Source: Burkholderiales bacterium (GTDB taxonomy: Bacteria > Pseudomonadota > Gammaproteobacteria > Burkholderiales > Casimicrobiaceae). Taken from it: DNA of 64,000 bases. The stretch spans positions 496,001 through 560,000 of the forward strand of contig JABTUF010000004.1 in the NCBI GenBank assembly GCA_015075645.1, read 5' to 3'. The translations under genes and the position numbers were made by a program. The notes below the pieces were generated by a model that worked only from the letters and a program-made list of their open reading frames with translations, was not told where the DNA came from and searched no databases. Of this stretch, positions 47,246 through 56,535 are shown in pieces; within the stretch, counting starts at the first letter, position 1; the number at the start of each line of letters is the position of its first letter.

Positions 47246-49111
47246 ATGTGCGGAATCGTCGCCGCCGCCTCCCCGCGGAACATCGTCCCGATCCTCGTCG
47301 AGGGGCTGAAGCGCCTCGAGTACCGCGGCTACGACTCCTGCGGCATCGCGGTCCACCGTGACGGCGCGCTCGAGCGTTCGCGCAGCACCGCGCGCGTCGC
47401 CGAACTCGACGCACTGGTCGCGCGCGAGGGCATCGAAGGCGGCACCGGCATCGCGCACACGCGCTGGGCGACGCACGGCGCGCCGGCCGTGCACAACGCG
47501 CATCCGCACTTCTCGCACGGACCGGGCGCGGACGCGGCGCACGCGCGGCCCGGGCGCATCGCGCTCGTGCACAACGGCATCGTCGAGAACCACGAGGCGC
47601 TCCGCGCGAAGCTCGAAGCGCGCGGCTACGCGTTCGCGAGCCAGACCGACACCGAGGTCATCGCGCACCTGATCGACCTCCACTACGACGGCGACCTGTT
47701 CGAGGCGGTGAAGCGCGCCACGCTCGAACTCACCGGCGCCTACGCGATCGCGGCGTTCTGCCGCGACGAGCCGCACCGCGTCGTCGGCGCGCGCCTGGGC
47801 TCGCCGCTGGTGCTGGGGCTGGGCGAGGGCGAGAGCTTCCTGGCGTCGGACGCGATGGCGCTCGCCGGCGTGACCGAGCGCATCGTCTACCTCGACGAGG
47901 GCGACGTCGCCGACCTGCAGTTGGGCCGCCACTGGATCGAGCGGCGAATCGACGGCTCCGACCGCTGGCAGCGCGTCGAGCGCGAGGTGCGCCGCGTGCC
48001 CGCGTGGACCGGAGCGGCCGAGCTCGGACCGTACCGCCACTACATGCAGAAGGAGATCTTCGAGCAGCCGCGCGCGATCGCCGACACGCTCGAAGGTGTC
48101 GAGGCGGTGACCGCGGACCTCTTCGGTGACCGCGCGCACCGCGTGTTCGGCGAAGTCGACCGGGTCCTGATCCTGGCGTGCGGCACGAGCTACTACGCGG
48201 GCCTGACCGCGAAGGTGTGGCTCGAGTCGCTCGCGCGCATCCCGACCGACGTCGAGGTCGCGAGCGAGTACCGCTACCGCGACAGCGTGCCGCACGAGCG
48301 CACGCTCGTGGTCACGATCAGTCAGAGCGGCGAGACCGCCGACACGCTCGCTGCGCTGAAGCACGCGCGCGCGCTGGGCATGACGCGCACGCTCACCGTC
48401 TGCAATGTCGCGACGAGCGCGATGGTGCGCGAGTGCATGCTCGCGTACGTGACCCGGGCGGGCGTCGAGATCGGCGTCGCGTCGACCAAGGCGTTCACGA
48501 CCCAGCTCGCCGCGCTGTTCCTGCTCGCGCTCGCGCTGGCGCAGGTGCGCGGCCGGCTCGCCGACGCCGACGCCGAGCGGCACCTCGCCGCGATGCGCCA
48601 CCTGCCGGTCGCGCTGCAGGCCGCGCTCGCCCTGGAGCCGCAGGTGATCGCGTGGGCCGAGCGCTTCGCGGCGCGCGAGCACGCGCTATTCCTCGGCCGC
48701 GGCCTGCACTATCCGGTCGCGCTCGAAGGTGCGCTCAAGCTGAAGGAGATCAGCTACATCCACGCCGAGGCGTACCCGGCGGGGGAACTCAAGCACGGCC
48801 CGCTCGCGCTCGTCGACGCGGCGATGCCGGTCGTCGCGATCGCGCCGAACGACGCGCTCATCGAGAAGCTCAAGAGCAACCTGCAGGAGGTGCGCGCGCG
48901 CGGCGGCGAACTCTACGTCGTGGCCGACCGTGACAGCGCCATCCGCGCCGACGAGGGGCTGCACGTCATCCGGCTGCCCGAGCCGGTGGGGATGCTCTCG
49001 CCGATCGCGCACGTCGTGCCGCTGCAGCTCCTCGCCTACCACGCCGCGGTCATCCGCGGGACCGACGTCGACAAGCCGCGCAATCTCGCGAAGAGCGTGA
49101 CCGTCGAGTAG
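47246..49111 (+). CDS. glmS: Glutamine-fructose-6-phosphate aminotransferase (isomerizing)
   Basis: The 621-residue enzyme makes glucosamine 6-phosphate from fructose 6-phosphate and glutamine. The N-terminal glutaminase has the nucleophile Cys2 in MCGIVAA and [15 protein letters not shown]; the start is therefore fixed at 47246. Two SIS domains follow, with [34 protein letters not shown], and the C-terminal [12 protein letters not shown]. The canonical glmS ribozyme was not seen in the short leader, which instead carries heptamer repeats. Confidence 0.97.
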   Translation: MCGIVAAASPRNIVPILVEGLKRLEYRGYDSCGIAVHRDGALERSRSTARVAELDALVAREGIEGGTGIAHTRWATHGAPAVHNAHPHFSHGPGADAAHARPGRIALVHNGIVENHEALRAKLEARGYAFASQTDTEVIAHLIDLHYDGDLFEAVKRATLELTGAYAIAAFCRDEPHRVVGARLGSPLVLGLGEGESFLASDAMALAGVTERIVYLDEGDVADLQLGRHWIERRIDGSDRWQRVEREVRRVPAWTGAAELGPYRHYMQKEIFEQPRAIADTLEGVEAVTADLFGDRAHRVFGEVDRVLILACGTSYYAGLTAKVWLESLARIPTDVEVASEYRYRDSVPHERTLVVTISQSGETADTLAALKHARALGMTRTLTVCNVATSAMVRECMLAYVTRAGVEIGVASTKAFTTQLAALFLLALALAQVRGRLADADAERHLAAMRHLPVALQAALALEPQVIAWAERFAAREHALFLGRGLHYPVALEGALKLKEISYIHAEAYPAGELKHGPLALVDAAMPVVAIAPNDALIEKLKSNLQEVRARGGELYVVADRDSAIRADEGLHVIRLPEPVGMLSPIAHVVPLQLLAYHAAVIRGTDVDKPRNLAKSVTVE

Positions 49112-49122
49112 GGCGGCGGGTG

Positions 49123-49294
49123 GATCAATGGGGTCAGACTCGATTGATGGTCCGCGACGAGCGCTCCGTCGGCCGGCCAGTGGCCGCCAAGGCGCCGGCC
49201 GGAAGCATCGACCCGGGAGAGGAAGACCGGGACATGTGACCTCGCGTGTCGCGTTGCGCCAACGAACGATCAATCGAGTCTGACCCCTTTGATC
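49123..49294. repeat. 172-bp inverted-repeat element with GGGGTCAGACTCG core
   Basis: Arms 49123-49148 and 49269-49294 are reverse complements at 25 of 26 positions and enclose 120 bp without coding potential. The arm core is shared with the palindrome at 1100-1156. The right arm overlaps the end of the MFS gene and provides its last codons and stop, which indicates insertion next to or into that gene's 3' end. No transposase is encoded, so it would be a non-autonomous element. Confidence 0.8.
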
Positions 49295-50493
49295 GCCTCC
49301 TCCGGCGGCTTCACGCCGCGAAAGCGCGCGAGCAGCAGCACGTCGTAGGCGATCTTGGTCGCGCCGGCCGCGAGGAACGGCCAGCCGAACGGCGAGGCGC
49401 CGAGGAGCCAGCCCGCGAGGAACGGACCGATCGCGGAGGCGAGGCTTCGCGGCACCGCGGTCATGCTCGCGGCAGCGGGCCGCTCCGCGGGCGGCACGAT
49501 CGCCATCACGTAGGAACTGCGCGTGGGCACGTCCATCTGCGAGAGCGCGCTGCGCACGAGCAGCAGCGCGACCACGCCGGCGAGCGAGGGCACGAACGGA
49601 ATCGCGACCAGGCACAGGTTCGCCGGCAGGTGCGTGAACACCATCGTGTTGACGAGGCCGATGCGTCCGGCGATGCGTACGGCGACCATGAACGAGAGCG
49701 CCGACAGTACGCCGGTCCAGAAGAAGAGCGTGCCGGCGGCCGCGAGCGGCAGGTCGAAGGTCTGGTAGAGCCACAGCGCGACCATCGACTGCACGACGAA
49801 GCCGCTGCCGAACGAATCGAGACTGAAGAGCGCGGCGAGCGCGTAGACGTTGCGCTTCGAGGTGCGAAGCGGTGCGGCGCCCGCGTGCGCGCCGGCGGCG
49901 AGGGCCGGCGGCAGTCCGCGGTAGGCGAACGCGGCCGCGACCGCGCACAGCGCGTAGAGCACGAACATCGCCTGCATCGCGGCGAGCGGCGCGATGCCGA
50001 AGGCCGCCGTGGCGAGCGCGGGCAATCCGGCGGCGAGCGATCCGACCGCCGCGGAGAGCGAACCGGTCAGGCTGTAGTGCGCGAACGCGGCGGTGCGGCG
50101 ATCGTCGCGGGCGAGCCGCGAGATGAGCGCGTGCTCGAGCGGCAGGAACACGCTCACGTCGCCGCTCGACGGATTGAGCGTGCCGACGAACGCGACCACC
50201 GCGAGCGGCCAGAAGGCGGTCAGCGTCGCGAATCCCAGTCCGGTCGCGATCATGAGGACGCTGGCGGCGAGGAGCAGCGTTCGGTACGGAAAGCGCGCGG
50301 CGTAGCGCCCGACGGCGAGCGTCATTGCGCCGGACCCCAGCAGCGTCGCGGTTGCGACGATGCCGACGCGCAGCGGACTCCACCCGAGTTCGAGCAGGTA
50401 GATCGGCAGGAGCAGGCTCACGAAGCCGTCGCCGAACGCACGCAGTCCGCGTGCGACGAGAATGCGTCGGAGGTCGGTCTTCGAAGCGGACAT
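49270..50493 (-). CDS. MFS transporter; C-terminus formed by an inserted repeat
   Basis: A 407-residue major facilitator with about twelve hydrophobic helices, beginning LRRILVARGLRAFGDGFVSLLLPIYLLELG. The cytoplasmic 2-3 loop (AVGRYAARFPYR) is MFS-like. The start is ATG 50493; the longer open frame to 50562 is arginine-rich and not membrane-like. The last seven codons (IKGVRLD) and the TGA lie within the right arm of the inverted-repeat element, so the original C-terminus was probably altered. The substrate is unknown. Confidence 0.88.
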   Translation of the reverse strand: MSASKTDLRRILVARGLRAFGDGFVSLLLPIYLLELGWSPLRVGIVATATLLGSGAMTLAVGRYAARFPYRTLLLAASVLMIATGLGFATLTAFWPLAVVAFVGTLNPSSGDVSVFLPLEHALISRLARDDRRTAAFAHYSLTGSLSAAVGSLAAGLPALATAAFGIAPLAAMQAMFVLYALCAVAAAFAYRGLPPALAAGAHAGAAPLRTSKRNVYALAALFSLDSFGSGFVVQSMVALWLYQTFDLPLAAAGTLFFWTGVLSALSFMVAVRIAGRIGLVNTMVFTHLPANLCLVAIPFVPSLAGVVALLLVRSALSQMDVPTRSSYVMAIVPPAERPAAASMTAVPRSLASAIGPFLAGWLLGASPFGWPFLAAGATKIAYDVLLLARFRGVKPPEEAIKGVRLD

Positions 50494-50649
50494 CGAGGGC
50501 CGTCGCGGCGCGCTTCGTGCCGCGCGGGCGAACACGATGCCGGCGTCGGCGCATCTCCGCAAGGGGAGGCCGATGCGCGAAATCGCCGTGCGCTGTCAGC
50601 GTTGCGTCAGCGAGTCGTCGCGCGCGCCGGGGAGGCGCGCTCCTCTTGG

Positions 50650-50655
50650 TAGAAT
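50650..50655 (+). promoter_or_regulatory. -10-like TAGAAT upstream of the DUF5648 gene
   Basis: TAGAAT lies 87 bp before the ATG at 50743, leaving an ordinary untranslated leader with GGAGG at 50728-50732. It lies in the divergent gap with the MFS gene. No -35 was assigned. Confidence 0.3.
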
Positions 50656-50742
50656 GACCGCCCCCGACGAGGGGCGACCATCGCCTGCAACACCAGAAGC
50701 GCCGCGACCCCGACTCCGTCCGTTCACGGAGGCATTGCCACC

Positions 50743-51960
50743 ATGTCGAAACACCCATTCCGGCCCGCCGCGCGCGCGCTGGCCGTCGCGATCTTCGGCG
50801 CGTCGTTTCTGGGCGCCACCGCGGCCTCGGCCGAGATCATCAACGCCACGCGCGTCCACCTGATCATCAACGGCGCCGACGTCGTGAACGTGCCGGGTGG
50901 GGGTCCGAACGTGCCGGCGACGTCGACCGGCACGCGCAACGAGCAGGGCGTCAACGCGGCATTCACCGTGACGGTGAACCAGGGCGTCACCTCGAAGTCG
51001 ACGCTGTCGGGCACCACGGCCGCGAAACTCGTCCTGCGCGGATCGTCCGCGTTCAACTTCACGTTGCACCCGCCGGCGGGCGTCGCCAGCCTGAAGGGCG
51101 CGCAGCTCGTCTTCCACGGCACGCTCGAGGGCCACGTCAGCGACGGCGCGACGCTCAACATGGTCTCCTCGGTCGAACTCGACAGCGCCTCGGGCACCGG
51201 TCACGGCGCGGTGATGATCACCAGCAGCACGGTGCCGCAGATGCAGTACGACATGTCGGTGACCGTGTCGCCGTTCGCCGCGCCCGGCGACCTCACCGGT
51301 CGAATTCGCCTGTTCGTCGACGCGGTGACCGAGCTGGACGGCATCACCAGCGAGACGTTCAGCGCGGAGGCCACCACCGGCACGGGCATCACCGGGTTCC
51401 GCGTGCTGGCGGCGGATGGAACGCCGATGCAAGGTTTCACGATGACCGCGGACGGCGGCGCGATTCCCGAACTCGGCGGCGTGCCGGGCGGCGGCAAGGG
51501 CACCGCGATCGAGTTCTACCATCAGGGCTTCAACCACTACTTCGTGTCGTCCGATCCCGGCGAGATCGCGCGGCTCGACGACGGCAGCTTCCCCGGCTGG
51601 ACGCGCACCGGTGAGCAGTTCAACGTGAGCACGGCGCCCGGCGCGGGACTCTCGCAGGTCTGCCGCTTCTACACGGTCGCCTTCCCGCCGTCGAGTTCGC
51701 ACTTCTACACGGCGAATTCCGCCGAATGTGACGGGCTGAAGGCGAACAGCAAGTGGCAGTTCGAGAAGATCGCGTTCTACATCGCGGTGCCGAGCGCGCA
51801 GGGCGTGTGCCCGGCGCAGACCACGCCGGTGTTCCGCCTGTTCAACAACGGGCAGGGCGGAGCGCCGAACCATCGTTTCACGACGAGCACGGCGATCCGC
51901 ACGGAGATGCTGGGCAAAGGTTACGCCGACGAGGGCGTGACCATGTGCGCGTCGCAGTAG
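50743..51960 (+). CDS. Exported protein with C-terminal DUF5648-like repeats
   Basis: The 405-residue protein has a signal peptide (residues 1-30, ending TAASA before EII). The middle is Ser/Thr/Gly-rich beta sequence (about 31-235). The C-terminal domain (about 246-405) reads AIEFYHQGFNHYFVSSDPGEIARLDDG, CRFYTVAFPPSSSHFYTANSAECDGLK and VFRLFNNGQGG-PNHRFTTS, the HF/YxT-x-x-x-E repeats of DUF5648. Paired cysteines suggest a folded extracellular domain. Function is unknown; the domain often caps secreted proteins. It stands alone between the MFS gene and a large membrane-protein gene. Confidence 0.78.
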   Translation: MSKHPFRPAARALAVAIFGASFLGATAASAEIINATRVHLIINGADVVNVPGGGPNVPATSTGTRNEQGVNAAFTVTVNQGVTSKSTLSGTTAAKLVLRGSSAFNFTLHPPAGVASLKGAQLVFHGTLEGHVSDGATLNMVSSVELDSASGTGHGAVMITSSTVPQMQYDMSVTVSPFAAPGDLTGRIRLFVDAVTELDGITSETFSAEATTGTGITGFRVLAADGTPMQGFTMTADGGAIPELGGVPGGGKGTAIEFYHQGFNHYFVSSDPGEIARLDDGSFPGWTRTGEQFNVSTAPGAGLSQVCRFYTVAFPPSSSHFYTANSAECDGLKANSKWQFEKIAFYIAVPSAQGVCPAQTTPVFRLFNNGQGGAPNHRFTTSTAIRTEMLGKGYADEGVTMCASQ

Positions 51961-52275
51961 CGTCGTTCCGGACCGGGGCCGCCTTCGCTTGCCGCGGGCC
52001 CGTGCACGATCGCCGAGAGCGCTGTCCGGCGGACGCGAGGATCGGGATCCGGTTTCACGCGCGCGGGGCATCGCGTCGAAAGGCCGGGGGCGCCTCCTCC
52101 GGCGTCGCCCTTGCCGTGCTATCGAGTCGACGCGCCCGCGCCGATCATGCATGCTTGCGGACCATGCCTGGTCGGGTCGGCTGACGACGTGGCCCTGCGC
52201 ACGAGCGCGGAGCGTCGCCCACCTCGTCGTCCTCGATCCGATGGCGCTTCCCCCCCGGCTCGCCGGCTGCCGAAC
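51961..52275. other. Gene-free interval
   Basis: No supported gene, repeat or strong hairpin was found in these 315 bp. Open frames extending upstream of the next gene have no recognisable protein pattern. Confidence 0.4.
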
Positions 52276-54492
52276 ATGAACGTCGACACGCGCCTCGCGG
52301 CCGGGACCGCGAACGTCGCACTGCTCGTGATCCCCGCCCTGGGCGTGGCGGCGTGGTTCTCGCTGCCCGCCCAGCTCGACCCTGCCGTGGTTTCGCCGTC
52401 CTGGCGCGCCGGCATCGACGCCTGGACGAACTACCTGCGGTTCGCGGTCTTCGCCGTGCTGATGGCGTCGGCGTTCGCCGCGGGCTACCTGCGCGGAACC
52501 GGTTGGCTGACCATGGCGGCACGCGCGCTTTCGGGCGACGAACGGACGGCGCGGCGAACGCGGGCCGTGCTCTGGTGCGCGTTCGCGGTCGTGGCCATCG
52601 CGTACGCGGTCAATGCGTCGATCAGTTCGGTGACCCATGCGCTCACCGACGACTTCCACGAAGGCGAGTACCTGGGCTTCATCCCGCACCTGCGCGCGGG
52701 AGGATCGCTCGACGGCGCGCTCACCACCCACGGGCCGGGCGTCGACCTCTTGCCGGCCTACGCTTCGGTGGCCCTGGCGGGCCCCGACAACGGCATCGTG
52801 ACCGCGCGGATCGCCTTCGCGGCCCTCCGCGCCGCCGCGGTGGCCGCCGCGATCGCCGCGCTCGCGCTCCTGTGCCGGCTGCTCGCGCCCGGCGATTCGC
52901 GCGCCCGCTGGATCGTGACCACGGCGCTGGCAACGCTCGCGCTGGGCGCGGCGCTTCGCTTCGGCGAGTGGCCGGACGATCCGCCGATGCACAAGACGCT
53001 GAATCCGCGCGATGTCGTGTACCTCGTGCAGATCGCCCTCGTCCTCGCGTTCGCTCGGGCGATGGGCCGGGCGCCGGCCGCATCGAGCCGCGGGGCGCTC
53101 TTCGCGTTCGCCGCCGGCGTGTCGCTCCCGTGGGCGCCGTTCTACTCGTACGACCGGGGGCTCTACGGACTCGCGTTCGTCGCGCTCGTGTCGATTCCGA
53201 TCGCCGCCACGTCGTGGCGCAAGCCGTGGCTGTCCGGGGTGCTCGGCGGCGCGGCCGCGGGTCTCGCGGCGCTGCTGGCCATCGTGCCGCGCGCCGATCT
53301 CGCGGCGGCGGTGGCCCAGATCCGGTACTTCGCGCGCTACGGCCGGGACCTGTTCTCGTACGCCGGCATCGCCACGCCGCCCGAGATCTGGATCCCGTTC
53401 CTCCTCGCCGGCGCCGCCGCCGCGCTGGCATGGGCGGTCGCGAGCATCGCGAAGTCGCTCCGCGCGCACGGCTCCGACGTCGCCCTGCGCGAGCCGGCCG
53501 CGGTCGTCATGCTCGCCGCGTCGCTGCCGATCCTGCGGACCGCGGTCGAGCGCGGCGACTCGACGCACGTCGCCTGGGCGGTCACGCCGGCGTGGCTGCT
53601 CGCCAGCGCACTCCTCGCGCGGTTCGCGGCGACACGGTTCCTGTGGCCGCGCGGCGATCCGGGGAAGGCCGCGGAAGCGACGGCCATCGGCACCGTGCTG
53701 CTGTCCGTGCTCGTGGGTCTCGCGATGCCGCTCCTCGACCCGGTTGCCGCCTGGAAGCGCGTCGATCGCGAATACCTGCGCGGACGGCACACGGCCGACG
53801 CGAACGTCCTGTCCGCCGCGCAGCGCGAGGTGCGAAGCGCGATGGGTGCGGCGGTGGCGGCGAGTCCCTGCTTCGTCACCCTCACCAACGAGCCGACCTG
53901 GTACTACGTGCTCGGCCGACCTTCCTGCACGCGCTACCACGCCGTGACCAACGCGCGTGCGCGGACGGCACAGGACGCGTTCGTCGCCGCACTGGAGGCG
54001 AAGCGGCCGCAATGGATCCTGTTCGAGAACCGTGCATGGTCGAACACCGTCGACGGTGTCTCGCTCTTCGACGGCACGCCGGAGATCGTCGCGTACGTGC
54101 TCTCGCACTACGAGCCGGACGCCGTGGTCGCCGGCAACTGGTTCTGGCGGCGGGCCGCCGGCCCGCCCGTCTGGTCGGACGATCGCGTCGGCGAGGTGCG
54201 CAACTATCCCCGGGCCGCTTCACGCGTGCCGGACGCGCGCATCGACGGCACGCTGCCCGCCGACGAGGCGCAGCGGCTGCCCGAGGCCCTGATCGTGACC
54301 GTGGGCACGCCGCCGCGACCGCTGTGGGCGGGACGGCCGGACGCAGGAGCGTGGCGCGCAGGCGCGTGGTCGGTCACGCTGCCGACGGCGGCGTTGTCGC
54401 CGGGCACCCACAAGGTGCAGGCGTGGGTTCGGCGGGAGACACCCGGGCGCTTCGTCCGGCTCGGCGAAGCGGTCGACGTGCGCATCGATTGA
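52276..54492 (+). CDS. Large polytopic membrane protein, GT-C glycosyltransferase-like
   Basis: The 738-residue protein has about ten hydrophobic helices in the first 500 residues and a soluble C-terminal region of about 200 residues (WYYVLGRPSCTRYH, then a beta-rich tail). After the third helix lies TDDFHEGEYLGFIPHLRAGG (Asp125-Asp126, His128, Glu129) and then THGPG. This acidic first outer loop resembles the catalytic loop of GT-C lipid-linked glycosyltransferases. I start it at ATG 52276 because upstream residues are not membrane-like. The resemblance is by motif only, and no sugar pathway gene is adjacent. Confidence 0.6.
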   Translation: MNVDTRLAAGTANVALLVIPALGVAAWFSLPAQLDPAVVSPSWRAGIDAWTNYLRFAVFAVLMASAFAAGYLRGTGWLTMAARALSGDERTARRTRAVLWCAFAVVAIAYAVNASISSVTHALTDDFHEGEYLGFIPHLRAGGSLDGALTTHGPGVDLLPAYASVALAGPDNGIVTARIAFAALRAAAVAAAIAALALLCRLLAPGDSRARWIVTTALATLALGAALRFGEWPDDPPMHKTLNPRDVVYLVQIALVLAFARAMGRAPAASSRGALFAFAAGVSLPWAPFYSYDRGLYGLAFVALVSIPIAATSWRKPWLSGVLGGAAAGLAALLAIVPRADLAAAVAQIRYFARYGRDLFSYAGIATPPEIWIPFLLAGAAAALAWAVASIAKSLRAHGSDVALREPAAVVMLAASLPILRTAVERGDSTHVAWAVTPAWLLASALLARFAATRFLWPRGDPGKAAEATAIGTVLLSVLVGLAMPLLDPVAAWKRVDREYLRGRHTADANVLSAAQREVRSAMGAAVAASPCFVTLTNEPTWYYVLGRPSCTRYHAVTNARARTAQDAFVAALEAKRPQWILFENRAWSNTVDGVSLFDGTPEIVAYVLSHYEPDAVVAGNWFWRRAAGPPVWSDDRVGEVRNYPRAASRVPDARIDGTLPADEAQRLPEALIVTVGTPPRPLWAGRPDAGAWRAGAWSVTLPTAALSPGTHKVQAWVRRETPGRFVRLGEAVDVRID

Positions 54493-54539
54493 ACTCGGCG
54501 CGGCGATCGACGCCCCGGCGCGATCCCGCCACGCCCGAC

Positions 54540-55499
54540 TCACTCCGGACGGATCCCCGCGTCGCGCATGATCTTGTGCCACTTCGTGCCCTCGCGCGCG
54601 ATCATCGCGCCGAACTCCGGCCCCGGCGTCCAGCGCGCCTCGACGCCGTTGGTGACCATCTGCTGCTGGACCTCGGGCTTCTGCATCACCTTGGCGATTT
54701 CCGCCTGCAGGCGCGCGATCACCGCCGGCGGAGTGCCGTTCGGGACGAAGATGCCGAGCCAGCCGGTTGCGTCGAAGCCGGGGAATCCCGATTCGGCCAC
54801 CGTCGGCACGTCGGGCAGCGCGGGACTGCGCTTCGGCGAGGTGACCGCGAGGCCGCGCAGCTTGCCCGACCTGACGTGCGGCAGGCCCGACGCGACCGAC
54901 AGCGCGGCGAGTTGCACGTGGCCGCCGAGGAGGTCGGTGATCGCAGGCGACGCGCCCTTGTAGGGCACCTCCACCCACTTGAAGCCGCCGTTCTGCATCA
55001 GGAGGTCCACGGCGAGCTGCGGGAACGTGCCGTGGCCGGCCGTGCCGTAGTTGACGGTCGCGCCCGACTTCGCCGCGGCGATCGCGTCGCCGAGCGTCCG
55101 GAACGGTGAGTCTGCGCGCGTCATGATGAGCGAGGGCGAACTCGCGATCTGGATCACCGGCGTCAGGTCCTTCAGCGGGTCGAGCGGCGGCGACTTCATC
55201 GTCGGCGCGGCGATGATCACGTTGTCCGCCTGGCCCATCACGATGTCGTAGCCTTCGTTGGGAGCCTTCGCCGCTTCGGCGAGGCCGATCATGCCCGACG
55301 CGCCGGCCTTGTTCTCGACGACGATCGTCCAGCCCGTCGACTTCGCGAGTTCGCTCGCGACCAGCCGCGACGAGATGTCGGTGCCCCCGCCGGGCGGGAA
55401 CGGCACGATCAGTCGGATCGGCTTGGCCGGAAAGGTCTGTGCGCCGGCCGGCGCGGCGGCTGCGACGAGCGCCAGGACGGCGCAGAGCAGGCGAAACAT
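54540..55499 (-). CDS. Bug family periplasmic binding protein
   Basis: A 319-residue Bug protein with a signal peptide (about 1-20, ending PAGA before QTFPAKP). Typical blocks are KPIRLIVPFPPGGGTDISSR, IVVENKAGASGMIG, NYGTAGHGTFPQLAVDLL and VPYKGASPAITDLLGGH. GGAGGT lies upstream of ATG 55499. It is on the same strand as the HMG-CoA-lyase-like, CoA-transferase and oxidoreductase genes that lie upstream, so it may capture the carboxylate that they degrade. Confidence 0.92.
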   Translation of the reverse strand: MFRLLCAVLALVAAAAPAGAQTFPAKPIRLIVPFPPGGGTDISSRLVASELAKSTGWTIVVENKAGASGMIGLAEAAKAPNEGYDIVMGQADNVIIAAPTMKSPPLDPLKDLTPVIQIASSPSLIMTRADSPFRTLGDAIAAAKSGATVNYGTAGHGTFPQLAVDLLMQNGGFKWVEVPYKGASPAITDLLGGHVQLAALSVASGLPHVRSGKLRGLAVTSPKRSPALPDVPTVAESGFPGFDATGWLGIFVPNGTPPAVIARLQAEIAKVMQKPEVQQQMVTNGVEARWTPGPEFGAMIAREGTKWHKIMRDAGIRPE

Positions 55500-55552
55500 G
55501 GGTCGATACCTCCTTCGGTGGACTCCCCGTTCCCACGCGGGAACGGAGCACT

Positions 55553-56482
55553 TCAGCCGACGGCGCGCTGCGCGCCCTCGAGCGAATACTTGCGCAACCG
55601 CGGTCCGGCCTTCATGACCTGTCCGGGCAGCGGGCGGCCGATCAGCGTCTCGACGCGCTTCGCGACCTCGATCAGCGCGCCCAGGTCGACGCCGGTGTCG
55701 TAGCCCGATTCCTCGAGCAGATAGACCAGGTCCTCGGTGCAGATGTTGCCGGTCGCGCCGGGCGCGAACGGACAGCCGCCCAGGCCCGCGATCGACGACT
55801 CGAACTCGCGGACGCCGAGTCCCAGCCCGACGACGACGTTGGCGAGCCCGATGCCGCGCGTGTTGTGGAAGTGCAGGGCGACCGCCATCGCGGGGTAGCG
55901 CTCCGCGACCGCGCGCACGAGCGCGGTGACCGTCGGCGGCGTCGCCATGCCGGTCGTGTCGCCGAGCGTGATGCGGTCGATGCCGAGCTGCGCGTAGGCG
56001 TCGACGATGCGCAGCGCGGCGTCGACCGGCACCTCGCCTTCGAACGGGCAGCCGAACGCGCAGGCGACCGCGCCGCGCAACGGGACCCGGCCTGCGACGA
56101 CGCCGTGCAATTCACGGACGTTCGCGAGCGACGCGCCGATCGGCGCGTTCAGGTTCGCGAGGTTGTGGGCCTCGCTCGCCGAGACGAACACGACGATCTC
56201 GTCGACGCCGGCGGCGAGCGCGCGTTCCGCGCCGCGCGCATTGGGCGCGAGCGCCGAGATATGCGCGTCGGCCCGGCGTTCGAGTCGCGCGAGGACCTCG
56301 TGCGCGTCGGCGAGCTGCGGCACCGCCTTCGGGCTCACGAACGAAGTGGCCTCGAGGTGCCGGATCCCGGCGCCGATCAGCGCGTCGATGACCTCGGCCT
56401 TCGCGTCGGTCGGGATGAACGCGCGCTCGGCCTGGAAGCCGTCGCGGGTGCCGACTTCGGTGATGTGGACGCGTTCGCGCAT
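55553..56482 (-). CDS. Hydroxymethylglutaryl-CoA lyase-like enzyme
   Basis: A 309-residue DRE-TIM metallolyase. It begins VHITEVGTRDGFQAE (metal/substrate Arg-Asp pair), has LGDTTGMATPP and HFHNTRGIGLAN with metal ligands, and the HMG-CoA lyase signature SIAGLGGCPFAPGATGN with the active-site cysteine loop. It would split a 3-hydroxy-3-methyl-acyl-CoA into acetyl-CoA and an oxo-acid. Many bacterial members act on other 3-hydroxyacyl-CoAs. The adjacent family III CoA-transferase could supply its CoA ester. Confidence 0.9.
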   Translation of the reverse strand: MRERVHITEVGTRDGFQAERAFIPTDAKAEVIDALIGAGIRHLEATSFVSPKAVPQLADAHEVLARLERRADAHISALAPNARGAERALAAGVDEIVVFVSASEAHNLANLNAPIGASLANVRELHGVVAGRVPLRGAVACAFGCPFEGEVPVDAALRIVDAYAQLGIDRITLGDTTGMATPPTVTALVRAVAERYPAMAVALHFHNTRGIGLANVVVGLGLGVREFESSIAGLGGCPFAPGATGNICTEDLVYLLEESGYDTGVDLGALIEVAKRVETLIGRPLPGQVMKAGPRLRKYSLEGAQRAVG

Positions 56483-56535
56483 GGTCTTCGGAACGGATCG
56501 GAGCGGAATGCGGAATGTAGCCGACGCGGTGGCCG

